A program made the position numbers and the translations under genes. A stretch of DNA of 19,349 nt. It comes from Funneliformis mosseae (Eukaryota; Glomeromycota; Glomeromycetes; Glomerales; Glomeraceae). How positions within the stretch are numbered: the stretch's first letter is position 1; each line of letters starts with the position of its first letter. The stretch is taken from assembly GCA_910592005.1 (NCBI GenBank), contig CAJVPP010001545.1, forward strand, positions 1 to 19,349. Reading direction: 5' to 3'. The notes beneath the pieces were generated by a model. It saw only the letters and a program-made list of their open reading frames with translations. It did not search any database and was not told the origin of the DNA. Positions 8,211 through 17,883 of the stretch are shown here, piece by piece.

Positions 8211-10499
8211 TTAAAAAATTGAAAATAAAGCTATATTTCATTTTAAAAATAAAAGTTGCTTAACTAATTCTGAATTTAAACAGTTGCAACGTACTGTAAT
8301 ATGCAATTCAACATCTGAAAAAAGTCTTTTACTAAGTACCAAAGTGGCTGGCATTGATAAGTATTTACATGTAATTTGTATTAATAAAGGAAATTTTTTT
8401 GAATTTTCCTTTCACCAGTTAAAGGGATCACATTTTTTTGATATTTGTAAATTCAAGTAAGCATTAATTTCATTATCCTCAATATTATTATCATTAATAT
8501 CATTATCAAAAAGTGCAGTAATAATAGAATTTGATGACAAAAACATAGTTGTGCTCTATCTGATATTAGTATTGTCAGTAGAATCTAAAGAATCAAATTC
8601 ATTTGCTAATTGCTCATCAAAGTAAAGATCAAGTAATTTTTCAATTGTTTAAAATTTGATAATATCATCACTAACAAATTTGAGACTTTTTAATTGAGGA
8701 TTCATAATTGCTGCTATCATTCCTACTAGTTTAGACACTTGCTAATATTCTTTCATATATAAGTAAATAGAAGATTGCACCTTTTTTAAAGGCCTGTGAT
8801 AATAACTGGATTTTTAATAAGTTATCAATTTTGAAATCTAGAATTTACATTTATTCTTTGTCTACTTTCTGTATTATTAATTCTTATTCTTTCATATCCT
8901 CTTCTTAGTCCCCTCTCTCTTCTTTTTAAACCTCTTAATGGAATTTTAACAAGTCTTGGTTCAATTATAGAATTTTGTAATAATTCATAATCTGAATCTG
9001 TTTTATTTCTTTCATTATTAATTTCATTTATAATAATACCTTAATTATAATAAATAAATTTTAAAATTAATATTTACAATACAGTTAAAATTATAAGTAA
9101 TAAAATTTTATATTTTGCAATTACCTCTATTATCTTCATATTCAATTTCATTAGCTTATATAGAACTGTAAATTAAATTAAATAAGTTATTCTCAGATTT
9201 TCTATTTTTAAGAGCAAATTCATTTATTAAGTAATACATTATTGAATACACAAAATTTAGAGTAGAGTATTTGAACCAGATAAAAAGTTCATAGCATCTA
9301 AAAATAGTTTTAAAAAATTTACTAAATCTTGTAATAAACTTAAAAAATTAAAAATTATTTCGTTAAAATAAGTTTTAATTAACATTTTTTGACAAATAAT
9401 TATTAATACTTACATCCATTCTGACTCTGTAAGTGATATTAATTTTAAATAATCACCATCATCTTTATCATTTTTTTGCATAAGCTAAATATAATATATT
9501 TTCAAGCCATTTTATAGCAACCTTTAATTCTAATAATCTTGTTTATGCAAGATATGAACTATTCTATTGTATATGTATATCTTGAATTATTTCAAGTATT
9601 TTTGGATATCCTTTGATTTTCTTATACTTCTTTTAATCATTTTATTTGTTTTGGACTCAAAGCAAAAAAAAAAGAATAAGATTATTAATTCAGCTAAACT
9701 TTTTGTAATAGTAAAATATAATATATGTACAGCACAGCCTATATTTTCAACATTATTCATTAAAGAAATTGCATTTTTGACATTTGGACTATTGTCTATT
9801 GTAGTTGCAAAACACTTATCTTTTAAATTTTAATTTTCAAGAATATTATTTAAGCAATTTTTAATATTTTTAGATATATGTAGATTGGGTAATAATTCTA
9901 TACCAATCAATGCTTTATATAATTTTATTTCTTAGTCTAATTATAAAATTATTACACTAATATAGCCATTATTTGATGACAAGTCTAAAGATCTGTTATA
10001 ATATTAATGCTATTTGCATTAGATTTTAATAATTCCTTAAGATTTTCTTTTGTCTAATTATAACTATTACGTATCATTTCTTTGCTTTTTTCTTCAATTA
10101 GTATTCTAAATTCTAGTTCAAATTTATGAAGTATATTTTGAAATGCATAATTTTGAAGAATATTTAATAGTTGACAATTAATAATAATAAAAGTTATAAA
10201 AAACTGTTCTAAAGATAATTGACGCTTTATAGTAATATATTTTATTACTGTTCTAATATTACCATCTGTATTAACTGGCTCTTTTAGATAATTTTTATCA
10301 ATTCTATGATTTCTAAAGATGTCTTTGAGCAGTAGTAATTGAAGTATCTTTTGTCCACTTATAATGTTTTATAATACTTTTATTTTTGCATACCTGATAA
10401 ACAAGATATAACTGTTTTTTCTTTTCATCATACTTCTCAAAATAGTAATCCAAATAATACTTGAATTTCTCTTTTACGTTTATTATTAGTTTCATCCAT
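8211..10499 (-). pseudogene. hAT transposase with BED zinc finger (Ac/ZBED-like), degenerate, two introns
   Basis: Start is taken at the ATG complementary to 10497-10499 (MDETNNKRK); a frameshift soon after leads into the frame from 10495. The BED finger follows (VCKNKS ... HYKWTKDTSITTAQRHL); the first Cys of CxxC reads Tyr, a TGT-to-TAT change. Next come RIDKNYLKEPVN, the NSINIITDL-stop segment of the first catalytic region, and the second region FATTIDNSPNVKNAISL with GCAVH. GT-AG introns of 116 and 85 bases lie at 9298-9413 and 9040-9124. The C-terminal dimerisation region is clear: MIAAIMNPQLKSLKF, KKCDPFNW, CKYLSMPAT, KRLFSDVELH. Stops are TAG/TAA/TGA at Trp, Gln and Arg positions. The enzyme would cut and paste DNA; this copy is dead. 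Confidence 0.85.
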
Positions 10500-10679
10500 T
10501 TTTTAAAATGAAAATTGAATAAAGAATAAAATGATATTAATTTACTTTATATTGATTATATTATAATTCACAAATTTTAATATAAAAAATTAATTTAAAT
10601 ATATTATAATATACTTTTTTATTTTAAATAAATATTTAAGTTTAAAAATTAAATCCTTAAACTAATTTTATATATTAAC

Positions 10680-10860
10680 CAATTTGAAATTATAAACTAA
10701 TTTGAGTTTTAAAACTGATTTTTATATTGAAAACCGATTATCAGATTTTTAAAATTTTTTTTAAAACCAGTTACTAAATAAAATGGATTAAAACTGAAGA
10801 CTGTAAATCAGTTTTAGAGTACTATTTAACTCAAACTTGATAAACTGGTAGTAAATTAAC
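10680..10860. repeat. AAACTG/CAGTTT word cluster upstream of the hAT transposase
   Basis: AAAACTGATT, AAAACCGATTATCAG, AAAACCAGTTAC, AAAACTGAAGACTG, AATCAGTTTTAG and GATAAACTGGTAG are packed into 170 bases. hAT transposases bind short subterminal repeats of this kind, and similar words occur at 5474-5612. If both clusters belong to one element it would span about 5.4 kb and enclose the mini-exon array. No terminal inverted repeat was found, so this stays inference. Confidence 0.4.
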
Positions 10861-10869
10861 TAAGATTAG

Positions 10870-11445
10870 CATAAACTAATTAGAATTGTACGTAGACTAT
10901 AAAAGAGTTAACCTTCTGATATCACGTCTATAGTTGCAACCTGAAAAGATTATACATTAACAATATGTATAGAAAAAGAAAGCTTGAAAACCTGAATCTG
11001 CATAACACTATTTTTCATATGAAGAAGACCCAATACTATAAATAAAAATTTTATAATTGTCTATATTAATAGTAACAGAAATATATTGAATAACATGTTT
11101 TAGAATTTTAATAATATTTTCATCATTTCAACCTATTGCTTGATATTCTAAATAACATGTTGAAATATTGAGTCAGTTTTTATAAATTGTAAAAATAGCT
11201 TTTGTAGAATTTTACTCTGTTATAATATATAGTCAACTTTGATAATAATACATTAGCATTAATATGGTATTATTAAAACCATTTTGTATTGTTAAAATAA
11301 AATCTTTTTCATTAAGTCAAATTTTAGTTTGTTGTCCTAATCGAATTAGAAATTTTAGTTTTATTTCATCTGAAATTACTCACTAATAAAAGGAGTAAGA
11401 TCTATAGTAAAGTTCAAGAACTATAGAATCTAGTTTTATTAAAGT
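10870..11445 (-). pseudogene. Degenerate frame of an unrecognised, probably multicopy protein family
   Basis: From about 11445 downward: MRYFNKTRFYSS, a shifted piece FTIDLTPFISE, then a long frame DEIKLKFLIRLGQQTKI, LNEKDFILTIQNGFNN, KAIFTIYKN, LNISTCYLEYQAIG, NDENIIKILKHVIQYISV, NIDNYKIFIYSIGSSSYEK and CYADSGFQAFFFYTY. Eight or so TGA/TAG/TAA codons interrupt it at plausible Trp/Gln sites. The run of short beta-strand-like segments and the Gly-Ser-Ser motif suggest a folded domain. It resembles from memory an uncharacterised multicopy family of mycorrhizal fungi, which I cannot verify. It lies directly upstream of the hAT subterminal cluster on the same strand. Confidence 0.42.
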
Positions 11446-11449
11446 AACG

Positions 11450-12527
11450 CATGAGTTTTGAGTTATTATGATAGTTATTAATTGTTATTAACGAGAGATT
11501 TAACTTTATTATAATTATTTATTATATATATTATCTTATAATTTACTATATACAAATCATATGACTTAGTGCTGAACACTCGCAGATGATAACTTAATAA
11601 TAATCAATAATAAAATTATTTTTCATATAATTTTATCTCTTTAAATGTTTTATCTACACAATTTTATTTATTAATTAAAATTATTTTAATTATTTTAAAT
11701 ATTTTTATTAAAAATTAAATACTTTTATAATAAATTTTATGATATTTTTTAAGTAAAAAATAAAAAAAAATGTAATTAACTAGTGATTTATTAAAGATAA
11801 ATATATAATAAAATATTATTAAAAAAAAATTTTTAAACTTATATATCTTATTATCTATCAATCTCTAAAATATAAAAATACTATTATTTAAATAAGTTCT
11901 TAATAAATTAAATTTTTATTTTAAATAATTATTACATAATAAGTTATTATTAAAAATTACAAAATTAATAATTATTAATTTTAAAATTTAAAAATATTAC
12001 TATTAGATATATTTTAATATGATAATTCTAAGATTTATAGTAAAGTTAATAAATTTTACAAATTTAAAATATAATTTATTCACAATTTTTTTTTATTTAA
12101 TAATTTCATTTTAATTAATCTTTCAAATTAGTTTAAAAAATACAATATGAATTAATAATAATAAATTATCTCTGATTTATAAAATTTATATTCTTTTTTT
12201 AATAATCGAACTATAAAGATTAATATTCAATAAATAATATTCAATTTTTAATTTATTCTTATTTGTATAGCTATTCTTAAATTTTTTAATGTAGTAAAAA
12301 ATTATCTTAAATATTTATTTTTCTCTTTATAGTAATTAAATTTAAAATGTGATAGAATAACCAGTTGATTTAATTGCTAATTAAACTTTTATGATGAGAT
12401 CAAATTAAAGATAGTGTTAAATCCTAATGGTAAAACTTTTATCATATCAAGTTTTAAGTATATAATATAAAAAATAGTAAAAGATATTTCATATATAGTG
12501 CTTCAATCTGTAGACACTTATATCTAG
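11450..12527. other. AT desert without recognisable genes
   Basis: This kilobase is one of the most AT-rich parts of the window, with runs of TTTAAA, ATAATAA and AAAAAAAA. I searched all frames for coherent protein segments, also reading through stops, and found none worth reporting. Only after about 12350 does composition become slightly more balanced. Confidence 0.6.
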
Positions 12528-12840
12528 TGTTGTAACTGAGATGAGACATATTCTTAGATATGACAGTCTGGAACAGTCTAAGTCTTTAGACAAAGACTTT
12601 ATGATATCTGAAATATTTTAGAATATATATATATTGTAATTTTAAATAATTAGTAATTACTGAAACAATTATCTTGGATAGGACTAGCCTGAAATGTTTT
12701 AGCTAGAACAGTCTAGAACATTAAAAATCTTGTAAAATACTGTCCTATTACATCACTGCTTATATCTCCTTTTTTAAGTTATTTGTAAACGAAATAGATC
12801 AGATTTCATCTAGATCAAAGTATTATTCGCATATCCTTCA
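12528..12840 (+). mobile_element. LTR-like block (possible solo LTR)
   Basis: The block begins TGTTGTAACTGAGATGAGAC and ends CATATCCTTCA, so it has the TG...CA ends of an LTR, and its 313-bp length is suitable. It is more GC-rich than its flanks. It contains a perfect hairpin AAGTCTTTagacAAAGACTT (12580-12599) and repeats CTGGAACAGTCTA (12568-12580), CTAGAACAGTCTA (12703-12715) and CTAGAACA (12713-12720). No matching target-site duplication is visible (TCTAG before, ACTGA after), and no partner LTR is in the window. A MITE is the main alternative. Confidence 0.32.
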
Positions 12841-12969
12841 ACTGATATTATGTATTTATGTATATTTATTATATGAAAAAATGTATTTGTAATATCCTGT
12901 TACATGTCTTATTTATAACACCCTTTTTTAATTTTTTTAAGAATAATTCTAATAGTAACAACTTGTTAT

Positions 12970-15147
12970 TGAAGCTGATAATATTCGGCATTTCACAAAA
13001 ATTCATATATTTTACAAAATTATGTGATGAATATATTTAATACTCCTGATCACCGCATAATTTCACAAACTTTTCAGGGATTTTATATAAATCATAAAAA
13101 AAATTTGATTATCGATTTATCAATCTCTTTTTTTACTTTAGAAATGTCATCTAGAAAATATACTAAAACTAATAAAACTATAACTGTTTATATAAGAATT
13201 AAAGAATATTCAAACATTTTTCATGTTAAAAATAGTCTTTTATTTTGTAATTATTGTGACCTTTCTGTGAAATGGAGACATAAGTCAACAGTAGATTCTC
13301 ATTATTTAGGAAAAAAACACTTAGCGTAAAAAAAAATTATGAAGCTAACTAAAACAAAAAAACAAACAAACTTTAGAAATAACTTTTCATACAACTGATT
13401 CCAAAAGAAAAGTTGTAGAAAATTTAATTCAAACATTTGCAAATACAAATATTCCATTAGAAAAAATCAATCACCTTCTTCCTTTTTTTAAAAAATATCT
13501 TAAAGAAGGAGGAGTAATTCCTTAAGCTCCAACCTTATGCCAATTATATTTACCTTCTATTTTTGAAAATTATGTAAAACTTCTTTTTTCAATTTTTAAT
13601 TCAAAACCCATTTGTATTATAATGAATGAGCTTAGTGATGATTGTACACATAGTATTGTTAATACACTTTTTGCTTATCATCAAAATACAAAACTGGTTT
13701 CTGTTAATTTTTTATAATGTATTAACAATATAACTATTGGACAAACACTTCTTTTCATTTTATACTCTTATAATATATCCTTTAGTATTCTATATTTATT
13801 TCTTTTTGATTCAGCTATGTACATGTAAAAATGTTTTCGCGAAGTTTTAAAGCCAGTTATGCCTCAGCTAATTCATGTATCATGTCCAGTACATATATTA
13901 AATCTTATTGAGTAAGAATTTTATATGATATTTTTCAAATTGAAAATAAATTGTATATTTTAATAAATTTTTATAATAATTAATTTAATTAGAGAGACTT
14001 AGAGAGATTTATCACCATTTTTACAATTAAAGATTTTTTTAGCTAAAATCAAAGAATCATTTGTCAAATTACCTGCATGAAAAAAACTATTATATAATTC
14101 ATTTTAAAATGAATGGCATTAATTCTTCTCGTAAAATTTTACTTCTAAATTAAACTCAATAGAATAGTTAGTTCAGAATAGTGTTTTATGCAAAAGATCA
14201 TATTCAGTATTAGACTGATTTTTTTAAATATGAGTATAAACAAGAATCACGAAATGAAATAATAAAAACTATCTACACAACATTACAAGATTCATAAGAT
14301 ATTAGTATTATTACAATTTATATTACTTTATTTCAATTTATGCCAAAGAATTTGTGCAAGATTTGGATTTTTTTCAACAATAAAACAAGCCAGTTTTTCT
14401 TTTTGTTGAAGGTCAATTACAGCAACTTATAGCATTTATTGATTCAAATATTAATGCATCTTATTTTGATTTTGAAATTAAAAATATAATTCAATAATAT
14501 TCTTTTAATTCTAATCATATTTACCAAATATTTCGTTATGTTTTTCAAATAATATATGACAAGTTTTCAGCTCACATTTCTAATCATCCTACACGCTCAC
14601 TTTTTTATATATATCAGTTTTTAACCTGCAATATATTCATTTAGGAGATATTCAAAGAAAGAATATTTGTCATTATTTAATAATTATAGAACTTAATGAA
14701 CCTTCTGATAGTTTACTATATGAATAGGCAATATATTGTGAATTGGAATTTAATGAAAATTTGGATGAAATTAACTTAGATGATTATTAGAAAAAATTTC
14801 TATTAGTTTACCAATTCTTTCTAATATTACATTAGATTATATTTGATTACCAATCTCAAGCTGTACAGTTGAATGTAGTTTTTCCTTATATAATTCACTT
14901 TTAGATTCTAATCGTCAAAGTTTATTTAAAGAATCATTAAAACAACTTAATATATTGTATTATAATTGATTAAATTTTACAAATTATAAATAAATAAATT
15001 TTTTTCGCACATAAATTCACATATTTTATAAAATGTGTCACAAAACTACACATAATTGATAAAAATATGCTATCACCGCAAATCACAAAATTATTTTTAT
15101 CATACACAAAATTTACCATTTAGCATTACAAAAAATCATCGGTCCTA
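12970..15147 (+). mobile_element. CGGBP1-like hAT element, copy A (full length, decayed)
   Basis: The 5' end aligns with the better kept terminus of copy B (CAGGGCTGATGATATTC), here TGAAGCTGATAATATTC from 12970. The 3' end reads ATCATCGGTCCTA up to 15147, a mutated complement of CAGGGCTGATGAT, so both terminal inverted repeats are present. Both subterminal regions carry a similar stretch, ATTCAYATATTTTAYAAAAT, near 13001-13020 and 15016-15035. The length of 2.18 kb fits a compact autonomous hAT element. No 8-bp target duplication is recognisable (CTTGTTAT before, CTTCAAGT after), which may reflect decay or rearrangement. Confidence 0.68.
13144..14969 (+). pseudogene. CGGBP1-like hAT transposase, copy A, degenerate
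   Basis: Start at ATG 13144 (MSSRKYTKT) is conserved in copy B; the open frame back to 13024 is untranslated sequence. A C2H2/BED-like finger follows: FCNYCDLSVKWRHKS then SHYLGKKHLA. Then RKVVENLIQTFANTN, LPFFKKYLKEGGVIP, LYLPSIFENYVKLLF, the first catalytic-type segment CIIMNELSDDCTHS, FDSAMYM and VSCPVHILNLI. A GT-AG intron lies at 13912-13992. After it: FLAKIKESFVKLPA, FYAKDHIQY, SRNEIIKTIYTTLQD, and the dimerisation tail LPISSCTVECSFSLYNSLLD, ending at TGA 14967-14969. CGGBP1 itself is a vertebrate DNA-binding protein derived from a hAT transposase. Several frameshifts and about twenty stops make this copy inactive. Confidence 0.82.
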
Positions 15148-15150
15148 CTT

Positions 15151-16192
15151 CAAGTCTCTCTAATTAAATTAATTATTATAAAAATTCATTAAAATATGCA
15201 ATTTATTTTTAATTTAAAAAAAATCATGCAAAATTCTTACCCAATAAGATTTAATATATATGCTGAATATGGCACATAAATTAGCTGAAGCATAACTGGC
15301 TTTAAAATTTCTTGAAAATATTTTTTCATGTATACAGCTAAATTAGAAAGAAATAAATGTGAAATACTAAGGAATATATTATAAGAGTGTAAAATGGAAA
15401 GAAATGTTTATCTAATAGTTGTATTATTAACTAGTTATATTGTTAACACATTGTAAAAAATTAACAGAAACCAGTTTTATATTTTGACGATAAGCAAAAA
15501 ATGTATTAACAATACTTGTACACAATTATCACTAAGCTTATCTATTATAATATAAATAAATTTTGAATTAAAAATTGAAAGAAGAAGTTTTATATAGTTT
15601 TCAAAAACAGAAGGTAAATATAATTGGCGTAAGGTTGAAGCTTGAGAAATTACTCCTCCTTCTTTAAGATATTTTTTAAAAAAAAGAAGGTGATTGATTT
15701 TTTTAATAGAATATTTGCACTTGCAATTGCTTGAATTAAATTTTCTACAACTTCTCTTTTAGAATCAGCTGCATAAAAAGTTATTTCTAAAGTTTATTAG
15801 TTTTTTTGTTTTGGTTAACTTTATAATTTTTTTTGTGCCAAGTGTTTTTTTTCTAAATAATGAGAATCTATTATTGACTTATATCTCTATTCTACAGAAA
15901 AGTCATAATAGTTACAAAATAAAAGACTATTTTTAATATAAAAAACATCTAGATGTTCTTTAATTTTTGTATAAACAGTTATAGTTTTATTAGTTTAATG
16001 TATTTTTTAGACAACATTTCTAAAGTAAAAAAAGAGATTGATAAATCGATAATTAAAATTTTTTTTGTGATTCATATAGAATCCTTGAGAAGTTTATGAA
16101 ATTATGCAGTAATCAGGGGTGTTAAATATATTTATTACATAATTTTGTAAAATATGTGAATTTTTGTGAAATACTGAATATCATCAGCCCTG
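15151..16192 (-). mobile_element. CGGBP1-like hAT element, copy B (3'-truncated, inverted)
   Basis: The minus strand from 16192 matches copy A from its 5' terminus to just past the intron end (A about 12970-13999). Its terminus CAGGGCTGATGAT is better kept than in A. ATG is complementary to 16015-16017. It keeps some codons that A has lost: CAA (Gln) after the finger where A has TAA, SQASTLRQLYLPS where A has a TAA, and GG before the GTAAGA donor. Conversely its finger is ruined (CNYY for CNYC, TAG for the Trp). Homology stops at AGAGAGACTT, three bases from the 3' end of copy A, so the second half of B is missing. Confidence 0.82.
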
Positions 16193-16353
16193 ATACTTAG
16201 GTCCTGATTTTTATGATATCTTTTAATCCAATAAATAGCTGTAAACTTACTACAACATACTTGTTTAGCAATAAATCCAAAACTAAACTTTGGACCAGCT
16301 GGATGCTCATATAAAAAGATAATTTTATATCATTTTTCTAAAGAAAGTTCCAT
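16193..16353 (-). pseudogene. Tc1/mariner-like transposase, N-terminal helix-turn-helix fragment
   Basis: From ATG complementary to 16351-16353 the frame reads MELSLEK, a TGA, KIIFLYEHPAGPKFSFGFIA, then KQVCCSKFTAIYWIKRYHKN and QDLS. The pattern (short basic start, I-A-K-x-x-x-C-S-K-x-T followed by W-I-x-R-Y) is that of the first helix-turn-helix of Tc1-like transposases. It ends exactly where the hAT copy B terminus begins (16192), so the hAT insertion or its flanking deletion cut the gene. The DDE part is not in the window. Low GC and one stop indicate decay. Confidence 0.5.
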
Positions 16354-16441
16354 TTTTCAAGCGAAAGTTTGATGATCATCTAAATTTTTTTTTTGTATCA
16401 TTTACTTATAAATTTACAGTGATCATGTATTGTGTTATATT

Positions 16442-17166
16442 ATATTTCTGAAAAATTTAAGGGGTAGTTATATAATAATTTTGAATGATCTCAGGTAGTC
16501 AGATACTTATGATTGCTACTATATAGTTAAGCAATTTAATAAAATTACTGCAAGTTTAATTTATACTATTAGCTATATTAGAATAATTTAATAATATTGA
16601 GAGAATCAAGATAGATAACTTATAGAATAAATTACACAAATTAAAAGTGTAAAACAATAAGTATTATGTAATATCTATATGTTAATTTAAACTTTAAATG
16701 ATAAAAGAGATACACGTCAATATAAAAATGAAGAAATTAATGATCTTAGGAAATACAAAGATACTGAAATTAATAATCTTAGAAGAATCATGCATAAATA
16801 TATTAGTAATATAGAGGAATAAAAGAGATCATGCAAATAATTAACCTAGAACTTAAAAGAATTATATAAATAAACTCAAGCAGATATAAGATTTCTAGAA
16901 TATAATCTAAATCAGTTATATAAAATATAATGCACATTCATTATATTAGTGATGATAAAATCAAATGTCAATTTTTTTTATATTATATAACATTCAATTT
17001 CAATTAATTTAAAGTAATAAAAAGATTAATAATATTTTAAAACTAATCTATCAATACACAATTTTTTTACATTGATATATCATTTATTTCTTTTTTTGCA
17101 TTTAGATAAAAAAAGATCTGAAGGTCTCTGCTCTTAAGAAAGTTAGATGAGAGCTGAAATTTTAAG
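16442..17166 (+). pseudogene. Degenerate long coiled-coil protein, possibly spliced
   Basis: One frame is coherent from 16442 to TAA 16928-16930: IFLKNLRGSYIIILNDL, YDCYYIVKQFNKITASLIY, then a strongly charged coiled-coil region NQDR-stop-LIE-stop-ITQIKSVK, TLNDKRDTRQYKNEEINDLR, YKDTEINNLRRIMHKYISN and DIRFLEYNLNQLYK. About a dozen stops, mostly TAA or TAG, sit at positions compatible with Gln in heptads. A likely second exon at 17106-17166 follows a TTTTTTTGCATTTAG acceptor (KKRSEGLCS) and ends at a GT. No family recognised; gag-like proteins of retroelements or an ordinary coiled-coil protein are both possible. Confidence 0.4.
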
Positions 17167-17725
17167 GTTAAAATTATATATATTACAATATATTTTATTT
17201 AATAATTTATAATTTACCAAGTTTAAAATATTTTTAAAATCTACCAATATTTTTTCTATTATTGCTACTTCTTCATTATCTAATATTTCATCATTTAATA
17301 AATTATTCATCTTTTTATAATCTTTTTATATAAGATTTTACATTAAAGATAACACCTTTTTTATAAAATTTTTTACAATTATTATTTTGTTTTAAAAAAT
17401 ATTTATGATAAAAAGTATGATTATATACAAATATTATATCTTTTTTTTAATCTAAATATTTATATTTATTACAAATATTATTAGATAATAGTTTAAATAT
17501 AAGATATCTAGTATATTTATAATTTTACTTTTTAATTTAATATTACAAGTTTTTTTAATTTTCTACTTTTTTTCTAATTTTTATGATTATTATAAAAAAA
17601 TATAGATATATTTAATATTTTTATATTTTTGATTTAATGTTAATTCAAGAATTTTTATATAAAAAAATAGTCAAAAAATATTTTTAATAGTCTAAAACTA
17701 ACCTTTTGTACCAATCAAATTTAAC
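17143..17725 (-). pseudogene. Degenerate Lys/Asn/Gln-rich frame, family not recognised
   Basis: On the minus strand, 17310 down to 17143 is an open 55-codon frame (MNNLLNDEILDNEEVAIIEK...). Just upstream, shifted by one frame, a longer stretch reads KILELTLNQKYKNIKYIYIF, a run of TAA codons with SQK-like spacing, KLEKKVEN, then YTRYLIFKLLSNNICNKYKY, DIIFVYNHTFYHKYFLKQ and KKFYKKGVIFNVKSYIKRL. In this piece most of the stops are TAA, fitting lost CAA codons. The 3' end overlaps the possible second exon of the + strand coiled-coil gene, so one assignment there must be wrong. Confidence 0.32.
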
Positions 17726-17883
17726 AATTATGTGATATTTCAAAAATGATCATCACAAAATTTAATCAATAAAATCACAGATCAGTTAAATATCTATTAT
17801 GTTATTGTATAATAGATATGTAAAATAGAAAGCTAAGAAAAATAATTATAGCAAATTATTTTAAATTTATAGCAATAAATTTT

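Noticed and set aside
9567..9833. 88-codon + strand ORF
   Set aside because: It is the reverse complement of the hAT transposase second catalytic region, which is clearly coding on the minus strand.
12858..13040. 60-codon ORF before the hAT gene
   Set aside because: It crosses the hAT terminus at 12970 and has low-complexity Phe/Ile/Asn composition; a chance ORF in T-rich DNA.
13024..13143. N-terminal extension of the hAT frame starting at ATG 13024
   Set aside because: Copy B carries stops and changes in the equivalent stretch while the ATG at 13144 is kept in both. The piece includes a pyrimidine-rich TTTTTTTACTTTAG, more like leader or intron sequence.
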